Source of the DNA: Halorarum salinum
GTDB taxonomy: Archaea; Halobacteriota; Halobacteria; Halobacteriales; Haloferacaceae
Assembly: GCF_013402875.1 (NCBI RefSeq)
Contig: NZ_CP058579.1
Span: 434,001-498,000, forward strand
Length of the DNA stretch: 64,000 nucleotides
Direction: 5' to 3'
The number at the start of each line of letters is the position of its first letter. Position 1 is the stretch's first letter. Shown one piece after another: positions 58,264 through 64,000 of this stretch. The position numbers and the translations under genes were made by a program. The notes beneath the pieces were generated by a model. That model did not search any database. It saw nothing but the letters and a program-made list of their open reading frames with translations, and was not told the DNA's origin.

Positions 58264-58863
58264 ATGGACGAGAAGACGGCCGAGCTCCGGGACATCTTCA
58301 TCGACGCCACCGGCTCCGACACGGTCACCGAGAGCCAGGAGGAGTCGCCCGGCTCGCTGGCGGACGAGCAGGGGGAAGACGGGGAGCGGATCCGCGAACT
58401 CGTCGCCGCGATGCGCGAGCGCTACGAGTTCGACTCGGGGCTCGACGACGAGACCCTGGAGGCGGTCGTCCGACGGTATCACGACGGCGACGACGACGCG
58501 ACCATCGCCACGGCGCTCGACCTCGACGAGGGGACCGTGTTCGACGCGCGGATGGACCTCCACCTCGTCCGGGAGTCGGACCGCGACGCCCCGTTCGGGA
58601 TGGAGCTCCTCCGGTCGATGCACGTCGAGGACTTCTCGACGGAGGAGATCGCGAACCGGCTCGGGAGCGACGAGGCGACGGTGACCCACTACGTCTCGGT
58701 CGTCGATGCCGACCTGGAGTCGACGCGGGCGAACGACCGCTTCCGCGACGAGTTCGCGGAGTTGCTCGCGGACGCGGACCTCTCGGGCGGGCTCACCGAC
58801 GAGGCCCACGAGGACGGCCTGCGGGAGGCGACCGAGGACATGGAGACCGACGTTTCCTTCTAG
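58264..58863 (+). CDS. conditioned-medium-induced protein 4-like, DNA-binding-like repeats
   Basis: 199 aa acidic protein. MDEKTAELRDIFIDATGSDT opens a haloarchaeal family that I recall as conditioned-medium-induced protein 4. Two helix-turn-helix-like units are visible: TLEAVVRRYHDGDDDATIAT..LDLDEGTV and DFSTEEIANRLGSDEATVTHY, resembling sigma-region-4 folds. The C terminus is acidic. A ttttgtatc box about 28 nt upstream fits a leaderless start. Role in growth phase or quorum response is only reported for relatives, and the family name is from memory. Confidence 0.7.
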   Translation: MDEKTAELRDIFIDATGSDTVTESQEESPGSLADEQGEDGERIRELVAAMRERYEFDSGLDDETLEAVVRRYHDGDDDATIATALDLDEGTVFDARMDLHLVRESDRDAPFGMELLRSMHVEDFSTEEIANRLGSDEATVTHYVSVVDADLESTRANDRFRDEFAELLADADLSGGLTDEAHEDGLREATEDMETDVSF

Positions 58864-58864
58864 A

Positions 58865-58951
58865 GAACCTCTTTTGCGGGGGCATGTCCTCGCGCGTCGG
58901 CGGAGCCGACGCGCTGCGGCCAGACCCACGCAAAACCCGTTCATGCCAAAA
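58865..58951 (+). repeat. R2-type dispersed element, copy A
   Basis: Begins two bases after the stop of the 58264 gene. GAACCTCTTTTGCGGGGGC and CGCAAAACCCGTTCATGCC form inverted ends (GAAC...GTTC), enclosing a perfect 10-bp stem (gcgcgtcggc-gga-gccgacgcgc, about 58891-58913). The same design is found at 23.6 kb and 59.8 kb. It follows directly on a stop codon, as in copy B. Confidence 0.65.
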
Positions 58952-59139
58952 GGCCGCGAGCACCGGTCGGCGCGGCTGCGCCGCGCCTCTCTCGCTCGCG
59001 GTACGACTGCTGGTGCAAACCGCATCCGGTTGGCCGGCCTGGATTACTCCGAGCAAATGGCAGGTTCGACCTCGTGAGTCCTTCTATCGATAGCTACAGT
59101 TGAACCATTAACCGCCAAGTATAGAAGTCATCTTTAGAG

Positions 59140-59607
59140 CTACTCCTCTATCAGTAATTCCGTATCACCATCGTAGATCTCCACGATGAGGTTAGAGCCC
59201 ATTCGGAGGTCATACTCCTCGATCTGGACTGGATACGTGGATTCGAATCCGCTATCTCCTTCGATACGGAGTTCGTATTGACCTGTCGTGTCAATCTCCG
59301 TTTCGACGGTTTCGTGTTCTCCCTGTGAAACCTGCACTTCTCCCTCGGAAACCACCGTTCCTTCAGACATGATGGAAAAGTGAACGGCTACGTCCGCAGA
59401 AGATTCATTACCGAACGCGAGCATGATTTTCTCCGCGGACGTTCGGGTTTCAGCCGATTCTGTTGAGCCCATCGGTGTTGGAGAGTTAGCCCCTGTGTCG
59501 GTAGGAGTGGATGATGGGTCTCGTTGTGCCAAGCACCCACCACCGGTTACTAGACCAAATGCGGTGGCTCCTTTGAGGAGGGTTTTACGACGAGTGAGCG
59601 GAGGCAT
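59140..59607 (-). CDS. hypothetical lipoprotein, likely horizontally acquired
   Basis: 155 aa. TRRKTLLKGATAFGLVTGGG followed by C is a Tat signal with lipobox. A Ser/Thr-rich linker follows (DPSSTPTDTGANSPTPMGST), then a beta-sandwich-like domain of ~90 residues (IMLAFGNESSADVAVHFSIM; TGQYELRIEGDSGFESTYPV). The gene is distinctly AT-richer than its neighbours, and codon use differs accordingly. It is flanked by R2 elements A and C, which suggests insertion of a foreign segment. Function unknown. Confidence 0.7.
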   Translation of the reverse strand: MPPLTRRKTLLKGATAFGLVTGGGCLAQRDPSSTPTDTGANSPTPMGSTESAETRTSAEKIMLAFGNESSADVAVHFSIMSEGTVVSEGEVQVSQGEHETVETEIDTTGQYELRIEGDSGFESTYPVQIEEYDLRMGSNLIVEIYDGDTELLIEE

Positions 59608-59806
59608 TGATTGACGCTGAGATTAGTATTGGTAAGTGTTTTGTGACGATGGGTTTGCAGATCCACTTATCGATTATTTTACTTGCTGAATCCGTGGATA
59701 GAACCCCTACAACGTTTCTCCTGCTGAGATATTCGGGGACTTCGGAGGCGGTAACCACCAGCGTCAGTACCGCGAGCGAGGGAGCGAAGCGACCGCTGCT
59801 CGCGGC

Positions 59807-59883
59807 ATTTTGGCATGAACGGGTTTACCGGGGTTCGACGAGCGAGCGAAGCGAGCGAGGAGGACCCCGGCTAAGAGAGGTTC
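59807..59883 (-). repeat. R2-type dispersed element, copy C
   Basis: Shares ATTTTGGCATGAACGGGTTT with the inverted end of copy A, then a different stem: accgggg/ccccggt flanking a cctcgctcgc-ttc-gctcgctcg hairpin, then GAACCTCT on the minus strand. The upstream sequence (taccgcgagcgag) also matches copy A. It lies 40 nt upstream of the Cas4-like gene, in the gap 59608-59922, which has no gene otherwise. Confidence 0.55.
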
Positions 59884-59922
59884 AGGTTGAGGTTCAAATA
59901 CGAAAGCGGGACCACACCGCCC

Positions 59923-60597
59923 ATGCCCTCCGGAGACCTGGTCGCGTTCTCGGATCTCGCCAGGGCCGCCTACTGCCCCCGACAGCTGTACTACCTCCGG
60001 CGCGACGACCGCGAACCGCCCGAGGAGGCGACCGAGCGGATCGACCTCGCGTTCCGCTACCCGACGTTGCGCTCGGCGGACGACGACGCCCTCCGCGAGG
60101 CGCCCGTCGACCGTCCGCCCGACGACTACCGCGCGGCGCTCGACCGCCTCGCCGACCGCGAGGAGTGGGCGGCGCTGACCGACCCGGGTTCGACCCGGAC
60201 CCTGCTGGAGGGGAAGGACTGCCGCGGCATCGCCCACAAGGTGCTCGACCCGGACGACGGGCCGCCGGTCCCGACGCTCGTCTCGCCCGGCGCCCCGCCC
60301 GAGCAGGGGGTCTGGGAGCCGCAGGCGGTCCGGGCGGTGGCCGCGGCGAAGGCGCTCGCGTGGGAGCGGGGGCGCGAGGTGCCGCGGGCGCTGGTCGAGT
60401 ATCCGGCCCACGGGGTCGTGCGGGAGGTCCGTCTGGGGGTCCGGAAGGCCGCGGCCTACCGGCGGACGCTCCGGACCGTCAGGTCGATGGACGGCCCGCC
60501 GCCGCGACTCCGCGGCAGCGACAAGTGCGACCCCTGCGACTACCGGGCGGAGTGCGGCGTCGAGACGCGCAGCCTCAGGTCGTGGCTGGGGCTGTGA
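59923..60597 (+). CDS. Cas4-like (DUF83) protein without CRISPR context
   Basis: 224 aa. An N-terminal Cys in ARAAYCPRQLYYLRR and three C-terminal Cys in CDPCDYRAEC match the Fe-S ligands of Cas4/RecB-like nucleases. In the core, the Asp region (AHKVLDPDDGPPVPT) is visible, but the following E-x-K of the nuclease is not recognisable, so catalysis may be lost. No cas genes or repeat arrays are present in the window. A gttcaaatac box about 28 nt upstream supports ATG 59923. Haloarchaeal solo Cas4 proteins are common; function unknown. Confidence 0.75.
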   Translation: MPSGDLVAFSDLARAAYCPRQLYYLRRDDREPPEEATERIDLAFRYPTLRSADDDALREAPVDRPPDDYRAALDRLADREEWAALTDPGSTRTLLEGKDCRGIAHKVLDPDDGPPVPTLVSPGAPPEQGVWEPQAVRAVAAAKALAWERGREVPRALVEYPAHGVVREVRLGVRKAAAYRRTLRTVRSMDGPPPRLRGSDKCDPCDYRAECGVETRSLRSWLGL

Positions 60598-60639
60598 CCC
60601 TGCCAGCCGTGGTCGCGCGGGCGGTCACTCGGGGGTCGC

Positions 60640-61272
60640 TCAGGGTTCGGAGGCGAGCCACTCGCGGACCGCGTCGGCTCGGAGGCCGGCGCGGTGGATG
60701 ACGCCGCGCTCGGGGTCGACGACGGTGCTCTCGCCGCCGGGCGTCTCCCCGGCGTCGAGGACGGCATCGACCCGCGCGCGGAAGTCGGGGTCGAGGTCGG
60801 CGACGCGGCGGGCGCTCCCCTCGCCCGACCTGTTCGCACTCGTGGCGGTGATCGGACCGGCCTCGCGGGCGAGCGCCCGCGCGACCGGGTGATCGGGCAC
60901 CCGGACGCCGACGCGCTCGCGCCCGCCGGTCAGGACGTCCGGGAGCTCCGGCCCCTGCTCGACGACGACCGTGACGGGGCCGGGCAGGAACGCCCGGAGG
61001 AACCGCTCGGCGCGCTCGCTCGCGTCCGTCGCCGACAGCGCCGCGTCCACGTCCGCGAAGGCGACCGAGAGCGGCCGGTCGCGAGGGCGCCCCTTTACCT
61101 CGAACACGCGCACGACGGCGTCGGGGTCCATCGCGTTGGCGCCGAGGCCGTACACCGTCTCGGTCGGGTAGACGACCAGCCCGCCCTCGCGGATCGTCCC
61201 GGCGGCCGCCGAGACGTCGGGGTCGGAGGCGCCGTCGGGTCGGGCGTCCGGTTCGGGGTCGGCGTCGGTCAT
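60640..61272 (-). CDS. sua5: L-threonylcarbamoyladenylate synthase (Sua5/YrdC)
   Basis: 210 aa. First step of t6A modification of tRNAs, from threonine, bicarbonate and ATP. VVYPTETVYGLGANAMDPDA and KGRPRDRPLSVAFADVD are the YrdC signatures; ITATSANRSGEGSARRVADL and ESTVVDPERGVIHRAG follow. The C-terminal Sua5 domain is absent, as in YrdC-only proteins. It starts one base after the redoxin stop, so the three genes from 62102 downwards are one operon. Confidence 0.9.
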   Translation of the reverse strand: MTDADPEPDARPDGASDPDVSAAAGTIREGGLVVYPTETVYGLGANAMDPDAVVRVFEVKGRPRDRPLSVAFADVDAALSATDASERAERFLRAFLPGPVTVVVEQGPELPDVLTGGRERVGVRVPDHPVARALAREAGPITATSANRSGEGSARRVADLDPDFRARVDAVLDAGETPGGESTVVDPERGVIHRAGLRADAVREWLASEP

Positions 61273-61806
61273 CTACAGGTCGTCGATGCGAGCCTCGATC
61301 TCGTCGTAGTCGGGGAAGTCGGGCCACTCGCTCGCGACCCAGGCGTACCGGACCGTCCGGTCGGAATCGAGCAGGAACACCGCGGGCCGGTGTTCCGTGA
61401 CGCCCGTCATCCCGTCGAGGTCGTGTTCGATGCCGTACTCGGCGGCGACGCCCGCGCCCGGGTCCGAGAACAGCCGGTAGTCCATCCCCCGCTCCTCGAT
61501 GAACGTCCCGTGTTCGTACGGCGTGGAGACGGAGACGCCGACGACCGTTGGGTCGCCGTCGGCGGGGTCGCCCGCCGTTCCAGTCCCCCACCCCCGACCA
61601 CGGACCTCGTTCCAGACGTACGTCGCCGGGAACGCCCCGTCCATCGGGAAGAAGACGAGTACGACGGGCCCCTCGTCGGTCAGCTCCGAGAGGGACGCGT
61701 CCTCCCAGTACTCCCGGTTCACCAGCGGACGGGTGAAGTCGGACGCCGTGTCGCCCGGTTCGGGGTGGTCCGCCTCGGGGAGGTCGACGACTTCGAAGTC
61801 CGGCAT
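61273..61806 (-). CDS. AhpC/TSA-fold redoxin lacking the usual peroxidatic Cys
   Basis: 177 aa thioredoxin-fold peroxiredoxin-like protein. VVLVFFPMDGAFPATYVWNE occupies the place of the F-x-P-x-x-F-x-x-V-C motif, but no Cys is present; the rest keeps TVVGVSVSTPYEHGTFIEER and VFLLDSDRTVRYAWVASEWP. In fact no Cys is visible in the protein, so classic peroxidase chemistry looks excluded. It overlaps the glutaredoxin-like stop by one base (TGATG) and abuts sua5. A structural or binding role is inferred. Confidence 0.8.
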   Translation of the reverse strand: MPDFEVVDLPEADHPEPGDTASDFTRPLVNREYWEDASLSELTDEGPVVLVFFPMDGAFPATYVWNEVRGRGWGTGTAGDPADGDPTVVGVSVSTPYEHGTFIEERGMDYRLFSDPGAGVAAEYGIEHDLDGMTGVTEHRPAVFLLDSDRTVRYAWVASEWPDFPDYDEIEARIDDL

Positions 61807-62102
61807 CAGTCCTCACCCCCGGCGTCGCCGCTCGCGTCGGCCGCTTTCCCGTCGCCGTACGTCCGCTCGAGGTACTCGACGATGTTCGCGGACTCGGACA
61901 TCGTGACCCCGGTCCCCTCGTCGACGATGGCCGGGACGGTGCGCTTGTTCGTCAGCCGGGCGACGACGTTCCGGTCCGAGTGCATCGGTTCGACGAACCT
62001 GGACGCGTACGGCAGGTCGTGCTCGTCCAGTTTCCGGACGACCCGCTCGCAGTACGGACACGCCTGCAGTCGGTACAGCGTGATGGCCGGTTCGCGTGGC
62101 AT
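61806..62102 (-). CDS. glutaredoxin-like / GST N-terminal domain protein
   Basis: 98 aa. ITLYRLQACPYCERVVRKLD has the CPYC active site of glutaredoxins at about residue 15, and KRTVPAIVDEGTGVTMSESA carries the cis-Pro and the following ligand-binding Ser/Glu. It is followed in the operon by the Cys-less redoxin and sua5. Haloarchaea use gamma-glutamylcysteine rather than glutathione, so a related thiol is the likely partner. ATG 62102 gives MPREPAITLYRL. Confidence 0.88.
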   Translation of the reverse strand: MPREPAITLYRLQACPYCERVVRKLDEHDLPYASRFVEPMHSDRNVVARLTNKRTVPAIVDEGTGVTMSESANIVEYLERTYGDGKAADASGDAGGED

Positions 62103-62269
62103 TGACGGGGCTAGGGCGGGCGCGGCCCTAACGTCTTCGCCCCCGGAACCTCGCGACGGGGGTGCGATACGCGGGCGTCGCCGTCGACGAGGCGCGTCCC
62201 GGGCGGTTCTCACGCGCTGTACTTTGAGGACAACGCTTAATTCGGGTCCCCGGTAACCCACGGTATCGC

Positions 62270-63679
62270 ATGGGTTTGTCGATGGGATACCCCGCTCTAG
62301 TGGCGCCCGCACCGCTGCAAGTGGGCGGTTTCGCCCGATCGCTGCCGATCAACGACACGACGATCACGATCGGAGGGGCCATCGCCATCCTCGTCCTCGT
62401 CGCGCTCTCCGCGTTCTTCTCCTCCTCGGAGATCGCGATGTTCTCGCTCGCGAACCACCGCGTCGAACATCTCGTCGAGGAGGGCAAGCGCGGCGCGCGG
62501 ACGGTCCAGCGGCTGAAGGAGGACCCCCACCGACTGCTCGTCACTATCCTCGTGGGGAACAACGTCGTCAACATTGCGATGTCCTCGCTGGCGACCGCCA
62601 TCGTCAGCATCTACTTCGACGCGGGCCCCGCCGTCCTCATCTCCACGTTCGGCATCACCTCGCTCGTCCTGCTGTTCGGCGAGTCGGCCCCGAAGAGCTA
62701 CGCCGTCGAGAACACCGAGTCCTGGTCGCTCCGCATCGCGCGCCCGCTGAAGTACTCCGAGTACGTCCTGCTGCCGCTGGTCGTCACCTTCGACCACCTC
62801 ACCAGGCTCGTCAACAAGGTGACCGGCGGGCGCTCGGCCATCGAGACCCAGTACGTCACCCGCGACGAGATCCAGAGCATGATCCAGACCGGGGAGCGCG
62901 AAGGGGTCATCGAGGAGGACGAGCGCGAGATGCTCGACCGCATCTTCCGGTTCAACCGGACCATCGCCAAGGAGGTCATGACCCCGCGGCTCGACATCAA
63001 CGCGGTCCCCAAGGACGCCAGCATCGACGAGGCGATCGAGACCTGCGTGCAGTCGGACCACGAGCGCGTCCCCGTCTACGAGGGGAACCTCGACAACATC
63101 GTCGGCGTCGTGAAGGTGCGCGACCTCGTCCGTGCCCGCTACTACGGCGAGGGGACCCCGGACCTCGCGTCGGTCGTCCAGCCGACGCTCCACGTCCCCG
63201 AGTCGAAGAACGCCGACGAACTGTTAGAGGAGATGCAGGAGGCCCGGATGCAGATGGTCGTCGTCATCGACGAGTTCGGCACCACCGAGGGGATCATCAC
63301 GCTGGAGGACATGGTCGAGGAGATCGTCGGCGACATCCTCGAGAGCGACGAGAAGGAGCCGTTCGAGTTCGTCGACGACCGCACCGTGTTGATGCGCGGC
63401 GAGGTGAACATCGACGAGGTGAACGAGGTGCTCGGCATCGACCTCCCCGAGGGCGAGGAGTTCGAGACGCTCGCGGGCTTCGTGTTCAACCGCGCCGGCC
63501 GGCTGGTCGAGGAGGGCGAGGAGATCAGGTACAACGATGTCTCCATCCGCATCGAGCAGGTGGACAACACCCGGATCATGCGCGCCCGGGTCACCATCGA
63601 GGACGACGACGGCGAGGGGGAACCGGAGCCGTCGGAGGAGGCGACCGACGCCGGATCCCAGCAGGAAGTCGAGAACTGA
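62270..63679 (+). CDS. CNNM/HlyC/CorC-type transporter with CBS pair
   Basis: 469 aa. Residues ~30-190 are a DUF21 membrane domain (IAILVLVALSAFFSSSEIAM; LVTILVGNNVVNIAMSSLAT) of three to four helices. CBS domains follow (VMTPRLDINAVPKDASIDEA; VVVIDEFGTTEGIITLEDMV) and the C-terminal CorC/HlyC transporter-associated domain (LMRGEVNIDEVNEVLGIDL). Family members are linked to Mg or cation transport. The C-terminal tail is acidic. ATG 62270 or 62282 are both possible. Confidence 0.9.
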   Translation: MGLSMGYPALVAPAPLQVGGFARSLPINDTTITIGGAIAILVLVALSAFFSSSEIAMFSLANHRVEHLVEEGKRGARTVQRLKEDPHRLLVTILVGNNVVNIAMSSLATAIVSIYFDAGPAVLISTFGITSLVLLFGESAPKSYAVENTESWSLRIARPLKYSEYVLLPLVVTFDHLTRLVNKVTGGRSAIETQYVTRDEIQSMIQTGEREGVIEEDEREMLDRIFRFNRTIAKEVMTPRLDINAVPKDASIDEAIETCVQSDHERVPVYEGNLDNIVGVVKVRDLVRARYYGEGTPDLASVVQPTLHVPESKNADELLEEMQEARMQMVVVIDEFGTTEGIITLEDMVEEIVGDILESDEKEPFEFVDDRTVLMRGEVNIDEVNEVLGIDLPEGEEFETLAGFVFNRAGRLVEEGEEIRYNDVSIRIEQVDNTRIMRARVTIEDDDGEGEPEPSEEATDAGSQQEVEN

Positions 63680-63778
63680 GCGGCGCGGAAGCCGACAGCT
63701 GAATCAAGCTGAGAACGGACGTAACGCCGGAACCCGGTCGATGTTTGTCATTCTTGTCTGACCAGCCATTCCAGTCTG

Positions 63779-64000
63779 CTAGCGATCCAGTCCCTCATTT
63801 CTTTGATTTATGTAGTCTGCATAGGGTTGAAGCGCTTTCTCCGAAGGGACTCGAAGACATTCTCCATCGTATTGTTTCAGTTCGTCGTATCCTACAAGTT
63901 CAGCATGGCCTTGTAGGCTGATCTCATACTCCTCGTTGAGTTCGAACCACCCGTGGTCAAAAGCCCAATGATGGCGGGAACATAGTGCGAGGCCGTTCTG
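63779..64000 (-). CDS. HNH endonuclease domain protein, C-terminal end (partial)
   Basis: The last 73 codons of a gene running in from beyond the window end. NGLALCSRHHWAFDHGWFEL is the HNH-type motif of the HNH_2 family: C-x2-HH followed by F-D-x-G. Downstream are LNEEYEISLQGHAELVGYDE and VPSEKALQPYADYINQRNEG. The DNA is distinctly AT-richer than the neighbouring CNNM gene, which fits an acquired restriction or mobile gene. The stop is TAG at 63779-63781. The upstream part decides whether it is a restriction enzyme or homing-type protein. Confidence 0.75.
   Translation of the reverse strand, partial: QNGLALCSRHHWAFDHGWFELNEEYEISLQGHAELVGYDELKQYDGECLRVPSEKALQPYADYINQRNEGLDR

Noticed and set aside
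59010-59090. tRNA gene or tRNA-derived attachment site (ggttcgacc) beside the AT-rich island
   Set aside because: No cloverleaf can be drawn around the T-arm-like piece.
59923-60597. Part of a CRISPR-Cas locus
   Set aside because: No cas1, cas2 or other cas genes and no regularly spaced repeats are seen nearby.

Overview
This is a GC-rich window from a haloarchaeon (class Halobacteria). The evidence is the acidic proteome (Asp/Glu-rich, Lys-poor), the many start codons lying about 25-30 nt downstream of a TATA-like box (leaderless transcripts), Tat-type lipoproteins, a LysW-dependent arginine cluster, an Amt-PII fusion and an NAD-dependent DNA ligase. The genus cannot be fixed from the sequence. 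Almost everything looks chromosomal and housekeeping; the AT-richer patches at about 58.9-59.8 kb and 63.7-64.0 kb look acquired.

Layout. 0-1.9 kb: the 3' part of an XPD/Rad3-like helicase. 2.1-11.5 kb, all on the minus strand: a full glutamate-to-arginine set (argG, argH, then lysW-lysX-argC-argB-argD-lysK-argF) with overlapping or nearly touching genes. 12.4-17.4 kb: a winged-helix regulator, a Cys-containing microprotein, hemC-cobA-hemD, a cupin and unassigned haloarchaeal proteins. 17.5-24.7 kb: CstA, an ArsA-type ATPase with a small partner, a PH-like membrane protein, a COG0523 GTPase and small proteins. 25.1-28.7 kb: a possible leader ORF, the amt-PII fusion, and hemL. 28.9-36.7 kb: MazG-like, glyoxalase-like, HTH and PQQ-propeller lipoprotein genes, thrC, a soluble chemotaxis-type transducer and cheW. 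36.7-43.3 kb: serA, serB, a class V aminotransferase (probable SerC) and ligA. 43.7-49.1 kb: an ABC exporter, metY-metX and an alpha/beta hydrolase. 49.3-58.9 kb: an amino-acid permease with UspA domains, a class I amidotransferase, a glutaryl-CoA-dehydrogenase-like enzyme, a two-cluster ferredoxin and an EtfD-like membrane Fe-S oxidoreductase. 59.1-64 kb: a lipoprotein, a Cas4-like protein, a Sua5/redoxin/glutaredoxin operon, a CNNM-CBS transporter and the end of an HNH nuclease gene.

How the genes work together. Three biosynthetic themes dominate: arginine on the LysW carrier; serine, threonine and methionine; and tetrapyrroles (hemL, hemC, hemD, cobA). An acyl-CoA dehydrogenase, an EtfD-like protein and a ferredoxin probably form an electron route to quinone.

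The least explained signal is not a gene. The gene-free gaps hold two families of dispersed, hairpin-rich elements. Family R1 is at about 1.95, 12.0, 38.6 and 43.4 kb and includes a nearly identical 106-nt inverted pair around serB/aminotransferase/ligA. Family R2 is at 23.4, 58.9 and 59.8 kb. Arms differ between copies but pairing is kept, and one R2 copy is split by a 107-nt block of hairpins.
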